Program-made: the position numbers and the translations under genes | Assembly (NCBI RefSeq): GCF_003966895.1 | Contig: NZ_AP018449.1 | Coordinates: forward strand, 1,061,424 to 1,125,423 | Length of the DNA stretch: 64,000 nucleotides | Source of the DNA: Methylomusa anaerophila | GTDB lineage: Bacteria; Bacillota; Negativicutes; Sporomusales; Sporomusaceae | Reading direction: 5' to 3' | Notes under the pieces: model-generated | What the model was told of the DNA's origin: nothing | The model's database searches: none | The model's input: only the letters and a program-made list of their open reading frames with translations | Shown here: positions 1 to 8,159 of the stretch, one piece after another | How the letters are laid out: each line of letters starts with the position of its first letter | How positions within the stretch are numbered: position 1 is the first letter of the stretch

Positions 1-140
1 ACAAGTTAACCCGCGTTGACAATACTAACGAAATCAGAATCGTGGTCCTGCGGTCCTCACTCCGGCGTACATCCCAGTACGCCTCCGTTCCGGTCCTCGT
101 CGTGCCTAGCAGCTAACGATTTCTAAGTAGTTCGTGGCAG
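1..140. repeat. Family-1 dispersed element, copy a (left end cut by window edge)
   Basis: The right arm (TTTCTAAGTAGTTCG, ending near 137) and the conserved core (TCCGGTCCTCGTCGTGCCTAG) match the other family-1 copies. The first 44 bases match an extra segment found inside copy e at about 22472-22515, so both share one insertion or a longer subtype. It lies about 15 bases past the cheW stop codon. Confidence 0.8.
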
Positions 141-156
141 TTGATGACCTTATGCT

Positions 157-651
157 TTAAGCAGTGAGTTGTTTTAGGGTTATGTTCTCTTGGGAGGTTA
201 GAATGCGGTCGATATTGAGGAGTATGAGGAGCCTGCCTTCGAGTTTGCCAACTCCCTCAATATACTGGGCATCCAGGATAAAGGTGGGCGGCGGCGGCTC
301 GACATCCGTTGTTGAGAGGCAAAGGACTTCGTTTACGGCATCAACGGTCACACCCACTGTTTGTTCGTTTACTTCCACAATAATAATCCGGGCTTCATCA
401 TTATGTTCCGCGGCGGCCAGTTGAAAGCGTTTTCTAAGATCAATCACCGGAATGATGCGGCCGCGAAGGTTAATAACTCCTTCCATAAAAGACGGAGTCT
501 GGGGTAATTTGGTTATTGGCATTAAGCGGTTGATCTCCTGAACTTTGGTAATCGGCAATGCGTATTCCTCTGTTGCCAGCCGGAAAATAACGAGTTGCAA
601 TTCCTGTTCAGACTTAACATTATCCCGATCCAGAGTAGTTATGTTTTCCAT
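157..651 (-). CDS. cheW: CheW-like chemotaxis coupling protein
   Basis: A single CheW domain of about 164 residues fills the protein. CheW proteins link chemoreceptors to the CheA kinase at the inner membrane. The typical pattern is visible: an LVIFRLATEEYALPI strand near the start, then VQEINRL, then GVINLRGRIIPVIDLRKRF, and IIIVEVNEQTVGVTVDAV. I start at the ATG at 651, because the in-frame ATG six codons upstream overlaps the ribosome binding site GGAGGTG that sits 9 bases before 651. No cheA or receptor is adjacent; a chemoreceptor lies 37 kb away. It follows cphA on the same strand after 110 bases, so cotranscription is possible but unproven. Confidence 0.9.
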   Translation of the reverse strand: MENITTLDRDNVKSEQELQLVIFRLATEEYALPITKVQEINRLMPITKLPQTPSFMEGVINLRGRIIPVIDLRKRFQLAAAEHNDEARIIIVEVNEQTVGVTVDAVNEVLCLSTTDVEPPPPTFILDAQYIEGVGKLEGRLLILLNIDRILTSQENITLKQLTA

Positions 652-762
652 ATCCCAAGACACCTCCACATAATAAAATACAAATGATTATATATATTCT
701 ACCTGTGGCGGCGTATGCCTGCAGAATTGGGAACAATTACTTTTTTTTATTTTCTATCCTTT

Positions 763-3459
763 CTATCCTTTTATGGTTACTCCGGTTAAAAGTGCCGGTG
801 ATTTGCCTGCTTTGCCCTTGACCCCGGGGGGAGAAAAATTTGCACTTCGCCCACCAAGTTTTCCATATTCCTCGATAGCGGCCATTACTACATCATATTT
901 TTCGTACATAATCACTACTAAATCATCCGGCTGCGCATCCCTGACGGCACAAGCCACAGCCTCTTTTTCCGGCAATATGGTCTTGATCCGTTCCGGCGCA
1001 ATTCCGTTTTCGATGGCGCCTTTTCTTAGCAGCGCCGCCGTTTCCCCCGGTTTTCTTCCCCGGAGATCCTGGTCCTCTTTCACATACAAGTAATCAAAGC
1101 CTTGGCCCGCGATTCTGCCTACGGACAATATAGCATCATCCCGGCGGTCGCCAGGAGCGGCAATTACACCCACCAGACGTTTGGCGCCCAACTGGCGAAC
1201 CGTATTGATTAAAGCCTGATATCCCGCCGGGTTATGAGCATAATCCACACAAACGCGAAATTCACCTAACTCGACCAGAGTCAACCGGCCCGGATTATCC
1301 AAAAAGTTGCCAAGCCCCCGCCGGATGACCCCGACGGGGACTTTACCGGCGTAACAAGCCGCAGCCGCAATAATACAGTTTTCCACGTTATGAAGAGCAA
1401 TACCGCCTAAAGTCAATGGAATGTCTTCTATTCTAATAACCGGCAACGCCAAAGCGCCGGCAGCTATGTATACAATTCCCTCCCTGACAAAAGCTGCCCG
1501 GCCGCCGGCGCCTAAATGACGCCGGACCAGGATATTATCCGGTTGGGTACTGAAGTAAAAGATTTCTCCCCTGGCGCGGGCAGCTAAGGCTGCGGCCCGG
1601 GAATCATCAGCATTTAACAGGGCCGTGCCATCGGGTTTAACTGTTTCCACGAGCAATGACTTGATATGGGCTAAATCCTCCAAATCCTCTATGCCATCCT
1701 GGCCAAGATGATCTTCCGTAATATTGGTTATCACACTAACATCCGCCTGATCATAGCCCAGTCCGCCCCGCACGATTCCGCCGCGGGCAACCTCCAGAAC
1801 AGCTAATTCAACCGCTGCATCGGACAGTACCATTCTGGCGCTGTCCGGTCCGGTGGTATCACCGCATAAAATTTTGCGGCCGCCAACAAAAATGCCCTCC
1901 GATGTAGTCATACCCACATTTTTGCCCATCTGGCCGAAAATGTGCCCGATTAAGCGGGTAACTGTCGTTTTTCCGTTTGTCCCTGTTATTGCCACAATGG
2001 GAATACAGCCGTCCGTCCCGTTAGGAAACAAATAGTTGACAATTTCCGCACCTACATCCCGCGGCTTGCCTGCTGCCGGGTAAAGATGCATTCTCAGGCC
2101 AGGGGCGGCATTAACTTCAATGACCGCCCCCTCACCGGCAACAAGCGGCTTGCCGATGTCCTGGACAACAATGTCAATTCCGGCTATATCAAGATCGACT
2201 AAACGCGCTATACGCTCCGCCAGATATACCGTTTCCGGGTGCACTTGGTCTGTAACGTCTACCGCCGTTGCCCCGGCGCTTAAATTGGCATTGTCACGGA
2301 TATAAACCGTCTGGCCGCAGTCCGGCACGGTATCCGGGGTCATGTTGTGTCTGGCCAGCACTCCTATCGATGTCGCATCAAGCCGAAGTTTAGTCAACTC
2401 TTTTGTATGTCCCTCGCCTCTTACCGAATCCTGATTGACAATATCCACCAGCTTCTTTATGGTGCGAACCCCGTCCCCGGTGACACAGGCAGGAATACGC
2501 TCGGCACAAGCAACCAGTTTGCCGTTGACAACACATAACCGGTACTGTTTCCCGGCGATGAATTCTTCCACAATTACCCGCTTGTCATGTTCACCGGCGA
2601 AAGTAAAGGCCCGCTCCAGCTCCTGCGGCTGACTGACTTGCAAAGATACCCCCCGGCCATGATTACCGGCTACGGGTTTTACGGCGACCGGCCCGCCAAT
2701 GGACTGAAAAGCCTGCAAGGCCGCTTTATAATTGTCCACGGCATAACCAAAGGGGACAGGTATGCCATGCTGGCTTAACAGCTCTTTAGTCAATTGCTTG
2801 TCACATACCAGATCTACCGCTACCGAGCTTGTCCGGCTGGTGGCGGCTGCCCACACCCGTTCCTGTTTTATGCCATATCCCAAAATCAGCATATTGGCGT
2901 CTGAGTCCACTCGCCGGCAAGGGATTCCCCGCCGCCGCGCCGCATCATATATGGCTTGCGTACTGATGCCTAATTTGCCATTCTCGCCGGCCAGGCGGAT
3001 TTTTTCTACCAGCCTGTCCACTTTCACCGGCGAATGATTCAGCAGCTCCGTGAGAAGCTCTTCGGTTTTTTGCACGGCCGTCATAACGGCGGTAAGGGAT
3101 TTATACCCGATTACCACATCGTACACCCCTGGCTGGTCTGCCCGGCGAGTCTTGCCAAACCTTGCCGCATATTCCTCACCGGCCATAAATTGAAGTTCCA
3201 GCACAACATGTTCAAATATATGGGCAAGATAAGTCCCTTCATACAAGCGTTCCACCAATCCTCCCGGCCTGCCGCGGGAACAGTTATGATTATAGAGCCC
3301 GGGCAATAAGGCCAAAAGCCCGGCAATAAAACCGGGAATACCATTGCTGGCAATCCATTCGTATTGCCCGATGCTCAGCGTAACTTTTAATACCGGGCGA
3401 TAACTATATACATTAGGTCCTTCCAGGTTACGAATCGACAAAACTTTTAAACTCCGCAT
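763..3459 (-). CDS. cphA: Cyanophycin synthetase
   Basis: CphA polymerises aspartate and arginine into cyanophycin, a nitrogen and carbon store, using ATP for each addition. At 898 residues it is a full-length CphA1-type enzyme. An N-terminal region (about 1-160) is followed by an ATP-grasp domain (about 220-470; VAVKPVAGNHGRG near 258, EVNAAPGLRMH near 448) and a Mur-ligase-like domain with the P-loop GTNGKTT at 493-499 and VDYAHNPAGYQAL near the C-terminus. The ATG at 3459 has GGAGG about 11 bases upstream. cphB lies 63 bases upstream on the same strand, so the pair forms a make-and-degrade operon. Confidence 0.96.
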   Translation of the reverse strand: MRSLKVLSIRNLEGPNVYSYRPVLKVTLSIGQYEWIASNGIPGFIAGLLALLPGLYNHNCSRGRPGGLVERLYEGTYLAHIFEHVVLELQFMAGEEYAARFGKTRRADQPGVYDVVIGYKSLTAVMTAVQKTEELLTELLNHSPVKVDRLVEKIRLAGENGKLGISTQAIYDAARRRGIPCRRVDSDANMLILGYGIKQERVWAAATSRTSSVAVDLVCDKQLTKELLSQHGIPVPFGYAVDNYKAALQAFQSIGGPVAVKPVAGNHGRGVSLQVSQPQELERAFTFAGEHDKRVIVEEFIAGKQYRLCVVNGKLVACAERIPACVTGDGVRTIKKLVDIVNQDSVRGEGHTKELTKLRLDATSIGVLARHNMTPDTVPDCGQTVYIRDNANLSAGATAVDVTDQVHPETVYLAERIARLVDLDIAGIDIVVQDIGKPLVAGEGAVIEVNAAPGLRMHLYPAAGKPRDVGAEIVNYLFPNGTDGCIPIVAITGTNGKTTVTRLIGHIFGQMGKNVGMTTSEGIFVGGRKILCGDTTGPDSARMVLSDAAVELAVLEVARGGIVRGGLGYDQADVSVITNITEDHLGQDGIEDLEDLAHIKSLLVETVKPDGTALLNADDSRAAALAARARGEIFYFSTQPDNILVRRHLGAGGRAAFVREGIVYIAAGALALPVIRIEDIPLTLGGIALHNVENCIIAAAACYAGKVPVGVIRRGLGNFLDNPGRLTLVELGEFRVCVDYAHNPAGYQALINTVRQLGAKRLVGVIAAPGDRRDDAILSVGRIAGQGFDYLYVKEDQDLRGRKPGETAALLRKGAIENGIAPERIKTILPEKEAVACAVRDAQPDDLVVIMYEKYDVVMAAIEEYGKLGGRSANFSPPGVKGKAGKSPALLTGVTIKG

Positions 3460-3522
3460 TGATTATCCCTTTCCTCCACAAGATACCTACTTACCTTCCT
3501 ATTGAATTTTATAATTAACTTT

Positions 3523-4353
3523 TTAATGCTCTTGATAGATATGAGGATGACGGCGCTTTAAATCAAAACCGAACCCATCAGGCAGAATATGCAGTATAAC
3601 ATTAGTGATGGCCAGCGGCTCACTCTGGGTAGATTCGGAAATATTGGAATGGACGATATTTTTCCCGTCAATGACGGTCACGGTTTGTGATCCTATCACC
3701 CGGAACTTTCCGCCGGGCGCGACCACAATCGCCGTGTCTTCGTCGATACCGATTCCTAATATGTGAGGATTTTGCGCCACCGCCGAAAGCAACCGGTTAA
3801 TCCGGCCGCGTTGGGCAAAATGCTGATCAATGACTACTTCGCCCAAAAAACCCATACCATGCGCCATGCTAAGAGAAGATTTCTTGGGGCTGTCATTGGA
3901 ATGTCCGCCTACAATCATGGTCTCGCTCATTACCGACGCCCCGGCGCTAGTCCCGGCTACCACTGCTCCCATCGTCAAGGAACGCCGCACGGCTGCGTCC
4001 ACCTGCGATCCACCCAATATACTGGTTATCCTCAGTTGGTCGCCGCCGGTAAAAAAAATACCGGTGGCAGTTTCCAGACTGAGAACTTGTTGCCTGTCAT
4101 TGGCCGACTGCCTGTCATCGATCAATAAAACTCTTGGTAAATCCGCGTCAAGTTCCTGAAAAAGCCGGCGGTACTCCTCCCCTACCAACCGGGGCTGCTC
4201 GGTAGCGGTTGTAATTATGGCAATCCGGCTTTCCCGCCCGCCCGCCAAATGAACAAACTCCCGCAAAACCCTGCACTGTCCCGTCTTATCCTCATTACCG
4301 CCGATGATCATTAAACTGCCCTCAGGTTTACTGTGATCCATACTATGATCCAT
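3523..4353 (-). CDS. cphB: Cyanophycinase
   Basis: CphB is a serine exopeptidase of family S51 that cuts cyanophycin into beta-Asp-Arg dipeptides. The nucleophile motif GTSAGAS is present with Ser at about residue 136, preceded by FFTGGDQLRIT and followed by VIDQHFAQRGRINRL and GIGIDEDTAIVV, all typical of the family. The chosen ATG at 4353 has GGGG 8 bases upstream; the frame is open 9 codons further but without a site. It is the first gene of the cphB-cphA unit. The upstream region to 4876 carries two dispersed repeats. Confidence 0.95.
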   Translation of the reverse strand: MDHSMDHSKPEGSLMIIGGNEDKTGQCRVLREFVHLAGGRESRIAIITTATEQPRLVGEEYRRLFQELDADLPRVLLIDDRQSANDRQQVLSLETATGIFFTGGDQLRITSILGGSQVDAAVRRSLTMGAVVAGTSAGASVMSETMIVGGHSNDSPKKSSLSMAHGMGFLGEVVIDQHFAQRGRINRLLSAVAQNPHILGIGIDEDTAIVVAPGGKFRVIGSQTVTVIDGKNIVHSNISESTQSEPLAITNVILHILPDGFGFDLKRRHPHIYQEH

Positions 4354-4397
4354 GCAATCATCCCCACTTAGACTAATCAATCCGTATCTCTACTTAG

Positions 4398-4612
4398 TAT
4401 TACTCTGCCATCTACTGCCACAAACTATCCTGAAAATCTAAAACGTCATAAGACAAAGGAACCGGAACCACAGAGACACAGAAGACACAGAGGGACACAG
4501 AAAAAGGATAACGAAGAACGTTGAAAAACGATAAATACTGAATCCCTCTGCGTTTCTCTGCGGTAAAACGTTCTCCATTTTCATTCCTTGTATTACTCTG
4601 CCATCTACTGCC
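4398..4612. repeat. 22-bp direct repeats flanking a dispersed repeat
   Basis: The 22-base word beginning TATTACTCTGCCATC occurs at 4398-4419 and again at 4591-4612, exactly bracketing the CAGAG-rich repeat at 4423-4590. This could be a long target-site duplication or the trace of a tandem duplication. Confidence 0.8.
4423..4590 (-). repeat. Family-3 dispersed repeat (CAGAG-rich), copy 1
   Basis: About 168 bases match, as reverse complement, the segment at 60052-60236. Shared landmarks are GACAAAGGAACCGGAACCA, the CAGAG runs, GGATAACGAAGA and TTCTCTGCGGTAAAACG. It has no open frame of its own and lies in the cphB upstream region. A short fragment of similar CTCTGT-rich sequence is at 46104-46137. 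Confidence 0.9.
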
Positions 4613-4614
4613 CC

Positions 4615-4734
4615 GAACTGCTTAGAAATTGTCAGCTGCTAGGCGCGACGAGGAGCACAGCGGAGGCGTACTGGTCGTACGTCGGAGCGAGCACCGCAGG
4701 AGCAACAACGCAGATGGCGGTTTATAAGCAGTTC
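4615..4734. repeat. Family-1 dispersed element, copy b (reference copy)
   Basis: About 120 bases. The outer arms GAACTGCTTAGAAAT and TTTATAAGCAGTTC are near-perfect inverted repeats. Inside are the conserved blocks GCTAGGCGCGACGAGG, a central GTAC..GTAC inverted repeat, and AGGAGCAACAACGCAGATGG. Eleven copies occur in this window, all between genes. Arms come in several sequence versions, each complementary to its own partner. A function as terminator, DNA hairpin or non-autonomous mobile element cannot be decided from sequence alone. Confidence 0.9.
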
Positions 4735-4876
4735 CCCTCTTTAAGCCGCACAACCTCTCTACTCCTATTTTTGCCAGTCCTGCCCAACCTTTATACAATT
4801 TTAACTCTTAATAACCAATTCAGCCGCCCTCGAATATACTATGCATAGAAAATGCCTAGTTAGGAGGTCGGTTGAT

Positions 4877-5374
4877 ATGCTTGTGCGAATAATTTATCCG
4901 TCTGAACCCCTGAGATTGTTAAAATCGCGCTTAACCGACGGGGAAGAGAACCATTCCCTTATTGTCTATTGCCGGCAACAGGCTGCCAAAGAAATGGAAG
5001 TATCAGCGATTCCGCGTCCCCAGGCTGTGAACCTTCCACACCGGGCCAATATTCTGATCGTTAAATCTCAGCGCCAACTCACTTTATTTGACGGTAATAC
5101 ACCCATGCACCAGTATCCGGTAGCTATTGGCAAGCCGTCCACTCCCACGCCGGCGGGAAATTACGCCATCGCCACCAAAGTCTTGAATCCGGGCGGCGTT
5201 CTTGGAAGTCGCTGGATGGGGCTCAATTACGATACCTATGGCATTCATGGCACATCGGCTCCGTGGCTGATCGGCAAAATGGTCTCCAACGGCTGCATTC
5301 GCATGCATAACCCCCATGCGGAAGAACTTTTCTTCCTAATCAGAGTAGGGACGCCCGTATATATCCGGGATTAA
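4877..5374 (+). CDS. L,D-transpeptidase (YkuD family)
   Basis: The YkuD catalytic domain fills the C-terminal two thirds of 165 residues, with HGT at 124-126 and the signature SNGCIRM holding the nucleophile Cys at about 140. Such enzymes form 3-3 peptidoglycan crosslinks or act on spore peptidoglycan. I see no signal peptide or LysM domain, which is unusual for an exported enzyme and resembles small spore-associated YkuD proteins. The start at 4877 has AGGAGG 9 bases upstream; an in-frame ATG at 4841 has no site. The last 39 bases overlap the convergent HipA-like gene. Confidence 0.88.
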   Translation: MLVRIIYPSEPLRLLKSRLTDGEENHSLIVYCRQQAAKEMEVSAIPRPQAVNLPHRANILIVKSQRQLTLFDGNTPMHQYPVAIGKPSTPTPAGNYAIATKVLNPGGVLGSRWMGLNYDTYGIHGTSAPWLIGKMVSNGCIRMHNPHAEELFFLIRVGTPVYIRD

Positions 5375-6145
5375 TCCGGCAAGACGATGGGCTATCTCCT
5401 CTGCCATCTCCCGTCGAGTTTGTATAAATTCTTTCAATGCCTCCCGTTCTCCCGTGTCCGGCAGCCACGCCAGCGGAATGGAATCAATCAGCAACCCGAT
5501 TTGAGTATCACTAATTGCTCTCACACGGGCAGCATACTCAAAAAATTGCTCCGGTTTGAGGCAATGCTTTAACAACAAGCCAAATGCCCGCAGCCGGTTA
5601 ATTGTTACACCTGCCGATAACTCTTTCAGCCCTTCAATTGTCCACGCGCCCCGCCGGAATAAATGGGAATTGTCAATAGCATAGATCTTATAGCCGGCCT
5701 TCTCCCGGCGAATGATCAGGTTCTTTCTGTTATGCGTCCGGTCCAAATTGTAAAATAAGTGGTCAAACAGTATGACCCCGGCCATCTGTTCTTTATTGAC
5801 TGCCCGAAACAGGTTATGCCGTCCCACATAAGTAGTTCCTTTTAGGTACTCAGAGGCAAAATGAAAACCTGGTTGAACCCCGGCCCGCATGAGCCGGCGG
5901 CTTCGTTTAAGAACCTCGGCGGCAATATGAATTATGCCGCCGGCCGGAAAGCACAAATCCATGATCTCACCGAATCGAGCTGCAATCAGTTCGTTGACCA
6001 ATACCTTGGCTCCGATCCGATTGTTAGCCAGCTTTACAACATAAATGCTGCAACCGGAATCCGATTCAATGTCTTTGGCCTTGAAAAGTTGCGGCGACGT
6101 TGCCCCGAGGCCAACAGGACCAAGATATTCAATAGCCTCAAACAT
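5336..6145 (-). CDS. HipA-like kinase domain protein
   Basis: A solo HipA-like kinase fold of 269 residues, similar to a family common in Firmicutes. Visible kinase-like elements are an N-terminal YVVKLANN strand (lysine near 38), DRTHNRKN around 135-142 as catalytic loop, and YAIDNSHLF with Asp at about 158 as metal-binding motif. Unlike classical HipA toxins there is no HipB-type DNA-binding partner beside it and the protein is short. The ATG at 6145 follows GGGAGGT by 6 bases; the frame runs 37 codons further into terminator sequence, which I reject. Substrate and role are unknown. Confidence 0.75.
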   Translation of the reverse strand: MFEAIEYLGPVGLGATSPQLFKAKDIESDSGCSIYVVKLANNRIGAKVLVNELIAARFGEIMDLCFPAGGIIHIAAEVLKRSRRLMRAGVQPGFHFASEYLKGTTYVGRHNLFRAVNKEQMAGVILFDHLFYNLDRTHNRKNLIIRREKAGYKIYAIDNSHLFRRGAWTIEGLKELSAGVTINRLRAFGLLLKHCLKPEQFFEYAARVRAISDTQIGLLIDSIPLAWLPDTGEREALKEFIQTRREMAEEIAHRLAGLIPDIYGRPYSD

Positions 6146-6185
6146 CCCGCCTACCTCCCATCCATGCACCCGTATAATTGCTGCG

Positions 6186-6220
6186 AAAATCCCGGCGCCT
6201 TGGAGAAGGCCCGGGATTTT
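6186..6220. terminator. Hairpin upstream of the HipA-like gene
   Basis: AAAATCCCGG and CCGGGATTTT pair, with GCCTT/AAGGC inside. It lies in the leader of the HipA-like gene and just after the terminator of the SPOCS-SH3 gene. It could be a second terminator or a leader structure. Confidence 0.55.
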
Positions 6221-6221
6221 C

Positions 6222-6270
6222 CAAAATAAACACCCAGGGACCCTGGCTTTTGCCATCCCTGGGTCTTTTT
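6222..6270 (-). terminator. Terminator of the SPOCS-SH3 gene
   Basis: ACCCAGGGA (6232-6240) pairs with TCCCTGGGT (6256-6264). On the minus strand the stem is followed by a T-rich GTTTATTTTG tract; on the plus strand it is followed by TTTTT, so it may work in both directions. Confidence 0.75.
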
Positions 6271-6293
6271 ATGAGAAAAGACTGCACGGCCAC

Positions 6294-7256
6294 CTATCCT
6301 TTGGGACTTTCCGGCACTCCCGGTCCTGATACCAGCCAACTGGCAACCCAGCCGGTTGTACCGTCATATAAGACTACATTGTACCAGCCAAAGGCCTGGT
6401 CTCTGATTACAACCGTGTCCCCCTGGTTAACCTTCGTTACAATTGGAAAATTAGTACCGGGGCCGGTTCTGATATTTACCACATTGCCGGTAATGGTAGT
6501 TTCACCGCTGGGTCCGGAAACAGGCACCCCCGCAGTCGGGGTCATCGGTCCGGTAACAATATTCTGATCATACCCTGCCAGTCCGCCGCCGCCTGTTGAA
6601 GCCGATACCGTATCGCCCAAAGTACTGGCAGATGCACTATCACTGGCAGAAGCAGTGGCGCTGGTGGTTTCCGCTGTTCCCACTTCATCAATGGGTCCGA
6701 GAGCATAAACATCCATTTCAACAGTGTTCACTACCCTGGCCCAAATTTTAAGTACGATTGTAACATGAACTTTGCGGGGATCATTTTCGTCAAAATCGTA
6801 ATCCACAAATTCCACCGTGACGTCGGAAGTGGTCTTCATATTCGCTTCTGCGCCCAGGATCTCAATATCACGGGTAAAACGGATATGGCTTTTTTCAAAG
6901 GCATGGACCGGCTGATTAGGCAGGTCGGCCACGTACATAATCTTGACCTCAAGTTCGCCGCGTATAATCACTTTATCGGGAATAACATCAACGGAAGTAA
7001 TTTCAACATCCTTCACGTAAACGTCCAACACTTGCTCAATATCAGGTTTTTGCGACGGCACAAACAGGTCCAGTTCCAGAACTCTTTGTTCCATATCCGC
7101 CCCGAGTACCTGCTCCACTTCAATTGTTTCCATGCCTGGCTCCGGGCAACCGTAAATTGCTTCGGCCTGGTCGGAAGTCTTGCTGCCGGTAGTCGATATT
7201 GTGGTCGAGCCGGAAGTTGTAGTTGATCCTGAACTTTGCCTTAGTTCATCATCCAT
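6294..7256 (-). CDS. SPOCS-domain (DUF3794) protein with C-terminal SH3 domain
   Basis: 320 residues. A Ser/Thr-rich N-terminus (1-30) precedes a SPOCS/DUF3794 domain (about 40-190; ETIEVEQVLG, KPDIEQVLDVYVKDVEI, FVDYDFDENDPRKVHVTIVLKI), a low-complexity Ser/Ala linker (195-245), and a bacterial SH3 domain (about 250-315; GNVVNIRTGPGTNFPIVTKV, GTTGWVASWLV). SPOCS domains occur in SipL and related proteins that tie the spore coat to the forespore surface; SH3 domains often bind cell wall. ATG at 7256 with GGGGGGA upstream. Its neighbour is a paralog, so the two probably act in the same spore layer. Expression in the mother cell is inferred only. Confidence 0.88.
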   Translation of the reverse strand: MDDELRQSSGSTTTSGSTTISTTGSKTSDQAEAIYGCPEPGMETIEVEQVLGADMEQRVLELDLFVPSQKPDIEQVLDVYVKDVEITSVDVIPDKVIIRGELEVKIMYVADLPNQPVHAFEKSHIRFTRDIEILGAEANMKTTSDVTVEFVDYDFDENDPRKVHVTIVLKIWARVVNTVEMDVYALGPIDEVGTAETTSATASASDSASASTLGDTVSASTGGGGLAGYDQNIVTGPMTPTAGVPVSGPSGETTITGNVVNIRTGPGTNFPIVTKVNQGDTVVIRDQAFGWYNVVLYDGTTGWVASWLVSGPGVPESPKG

Positions 7257-7297
7257 TATTCTCCCCCCCTTTTTTACAGGATAGAAATGGCAGACCG

Positions 7298-7990
7298 TTA
7301 TCCTTTAGGCTGCAGCGGTACGCCGCCACCGACGGCGCCAAGAGTTACTTGCCTGTCAGTCAAGACTTTGCCGGTAATTTTAAGCACAACCGATACATCA
7401 AATTCGCGTAAGCCCTCTTCTGCCACCACCTCGGCTACGGGATATTCCGGACAAGGCGCCGCGCACTCTTCCTCTTCGGCTTCTTCCTCTTCCTCATCCT
7501 CATCACAATGGAGGTGGTCGTAGTGTTTATATTTGTAAGCGCGAGTTTTTTCTGCCACATCATAGTCAACAAATTCCACGGATACGCTGGCGTCTGCGTC
7601 CATACCCTTGCGGGCGCCAAAAATATCAATATCCTGAGTAAACTTATAGTGTTTGATCTCCACGGCATGAACCGGCTGATCCGGCAGATAAGCCACATAA
7701 ATGGCCTTAAGCTCAAATTCACCGCGGACAACTACCTTGTCGGTAATAACATCAACACTTAGTACTTCAACGTTCTTTACAAATACGTCAATTATTTGTT
7801 CAATGGACGGTTTTCTATCGGGAACGACCACATGAATGTCCAGAACTTTTTGTTTTTCCTGCTCGCCGACTACCTGGCGAACGATGATTGTCTGCGGGCC
7901 GGTTTCCTCTCCCAGTACGCATTGGTTATATTGACTGTTATATTGGTTATATTGGTTGTTATTCACGGTTCTGGTATCTTTATCGCCCAC
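7298..7990 (-). CDS. SPOCS-domain (DUF3794) protein with acidic insert
   Basis: 230 residues, paralogous to the next gene: QTIIVRQVVG, KPSIEQIIDVFVKNVEVLSVDVITDKVVVRG and YLPDQPVHAVE align closely with it. It lacks the SH3 tail. In place of the paralog's short FDENDPRK turn it carries an insert of about 50 residues with HYDHLHCDEDEEEEE and CAAPC, a His/acidic/Cys patch that could bind metal. The N-terminus is Asn/Gln/Tyr-rich (NNNQYNQYNSQYNQ), as in many coat proteins. The GTG start at 7990 follows a GGGGGG tract by about 8 bases. It is separated from the SH3 paralog by 41 bases, so an operon is likely. Confidence 0.85.
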   Translation of the reverse strand: MGDKDTRTVNNNQYNQYNSQYNQCVLGEETGPQTIIVRQVVGEQEKQKVLDIHVVVPDRKPSIEQIIDVFVKNVEVLSVDVITDKVVVRGEFELKAIYVAYLPDQPVHAVEIKHYKFTQDIDIFGARKGMDADASVSVEFVDYDVAEKTRAYKYKHYDHLHCDEDEEEEEAEEEECAAPCPEYPVAEVVAEEGLREFDVSVVLKITGKVLTDRQVTLGAVGGGVPLQPKG

Positions 7991-8159
7991 ACCTATTCCC
8001 CCCTTTGTATATTCTAGTTATATATATGCTTGCTCTAATTTTTATGTGACAAAAAAACAGCAACCGCTGAAAATGCCAGCAGTCTGTCACAAGGCAAGCA
8101 AATTCCTAACATATAACTATGCGAAGGTTCTTAAAAACATTACTCAATAGTACGCGTTT

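Noticed and set aside
4588-4848. 86-codon plus-strand frame
   Set aside because: It translates the family-1 repeat; the same peptide pieces (YWSYVGASTAGATTQMAVYKQFP) appear in other copies such as 10864-11133, so it is repeat, not gene.
6045-6567. Several plus-strand frames through the terminator region at 6180-6270
   Set aside because: They read through two hairpins and oppose the HipA-like and SPOCS genes; no binding sites.
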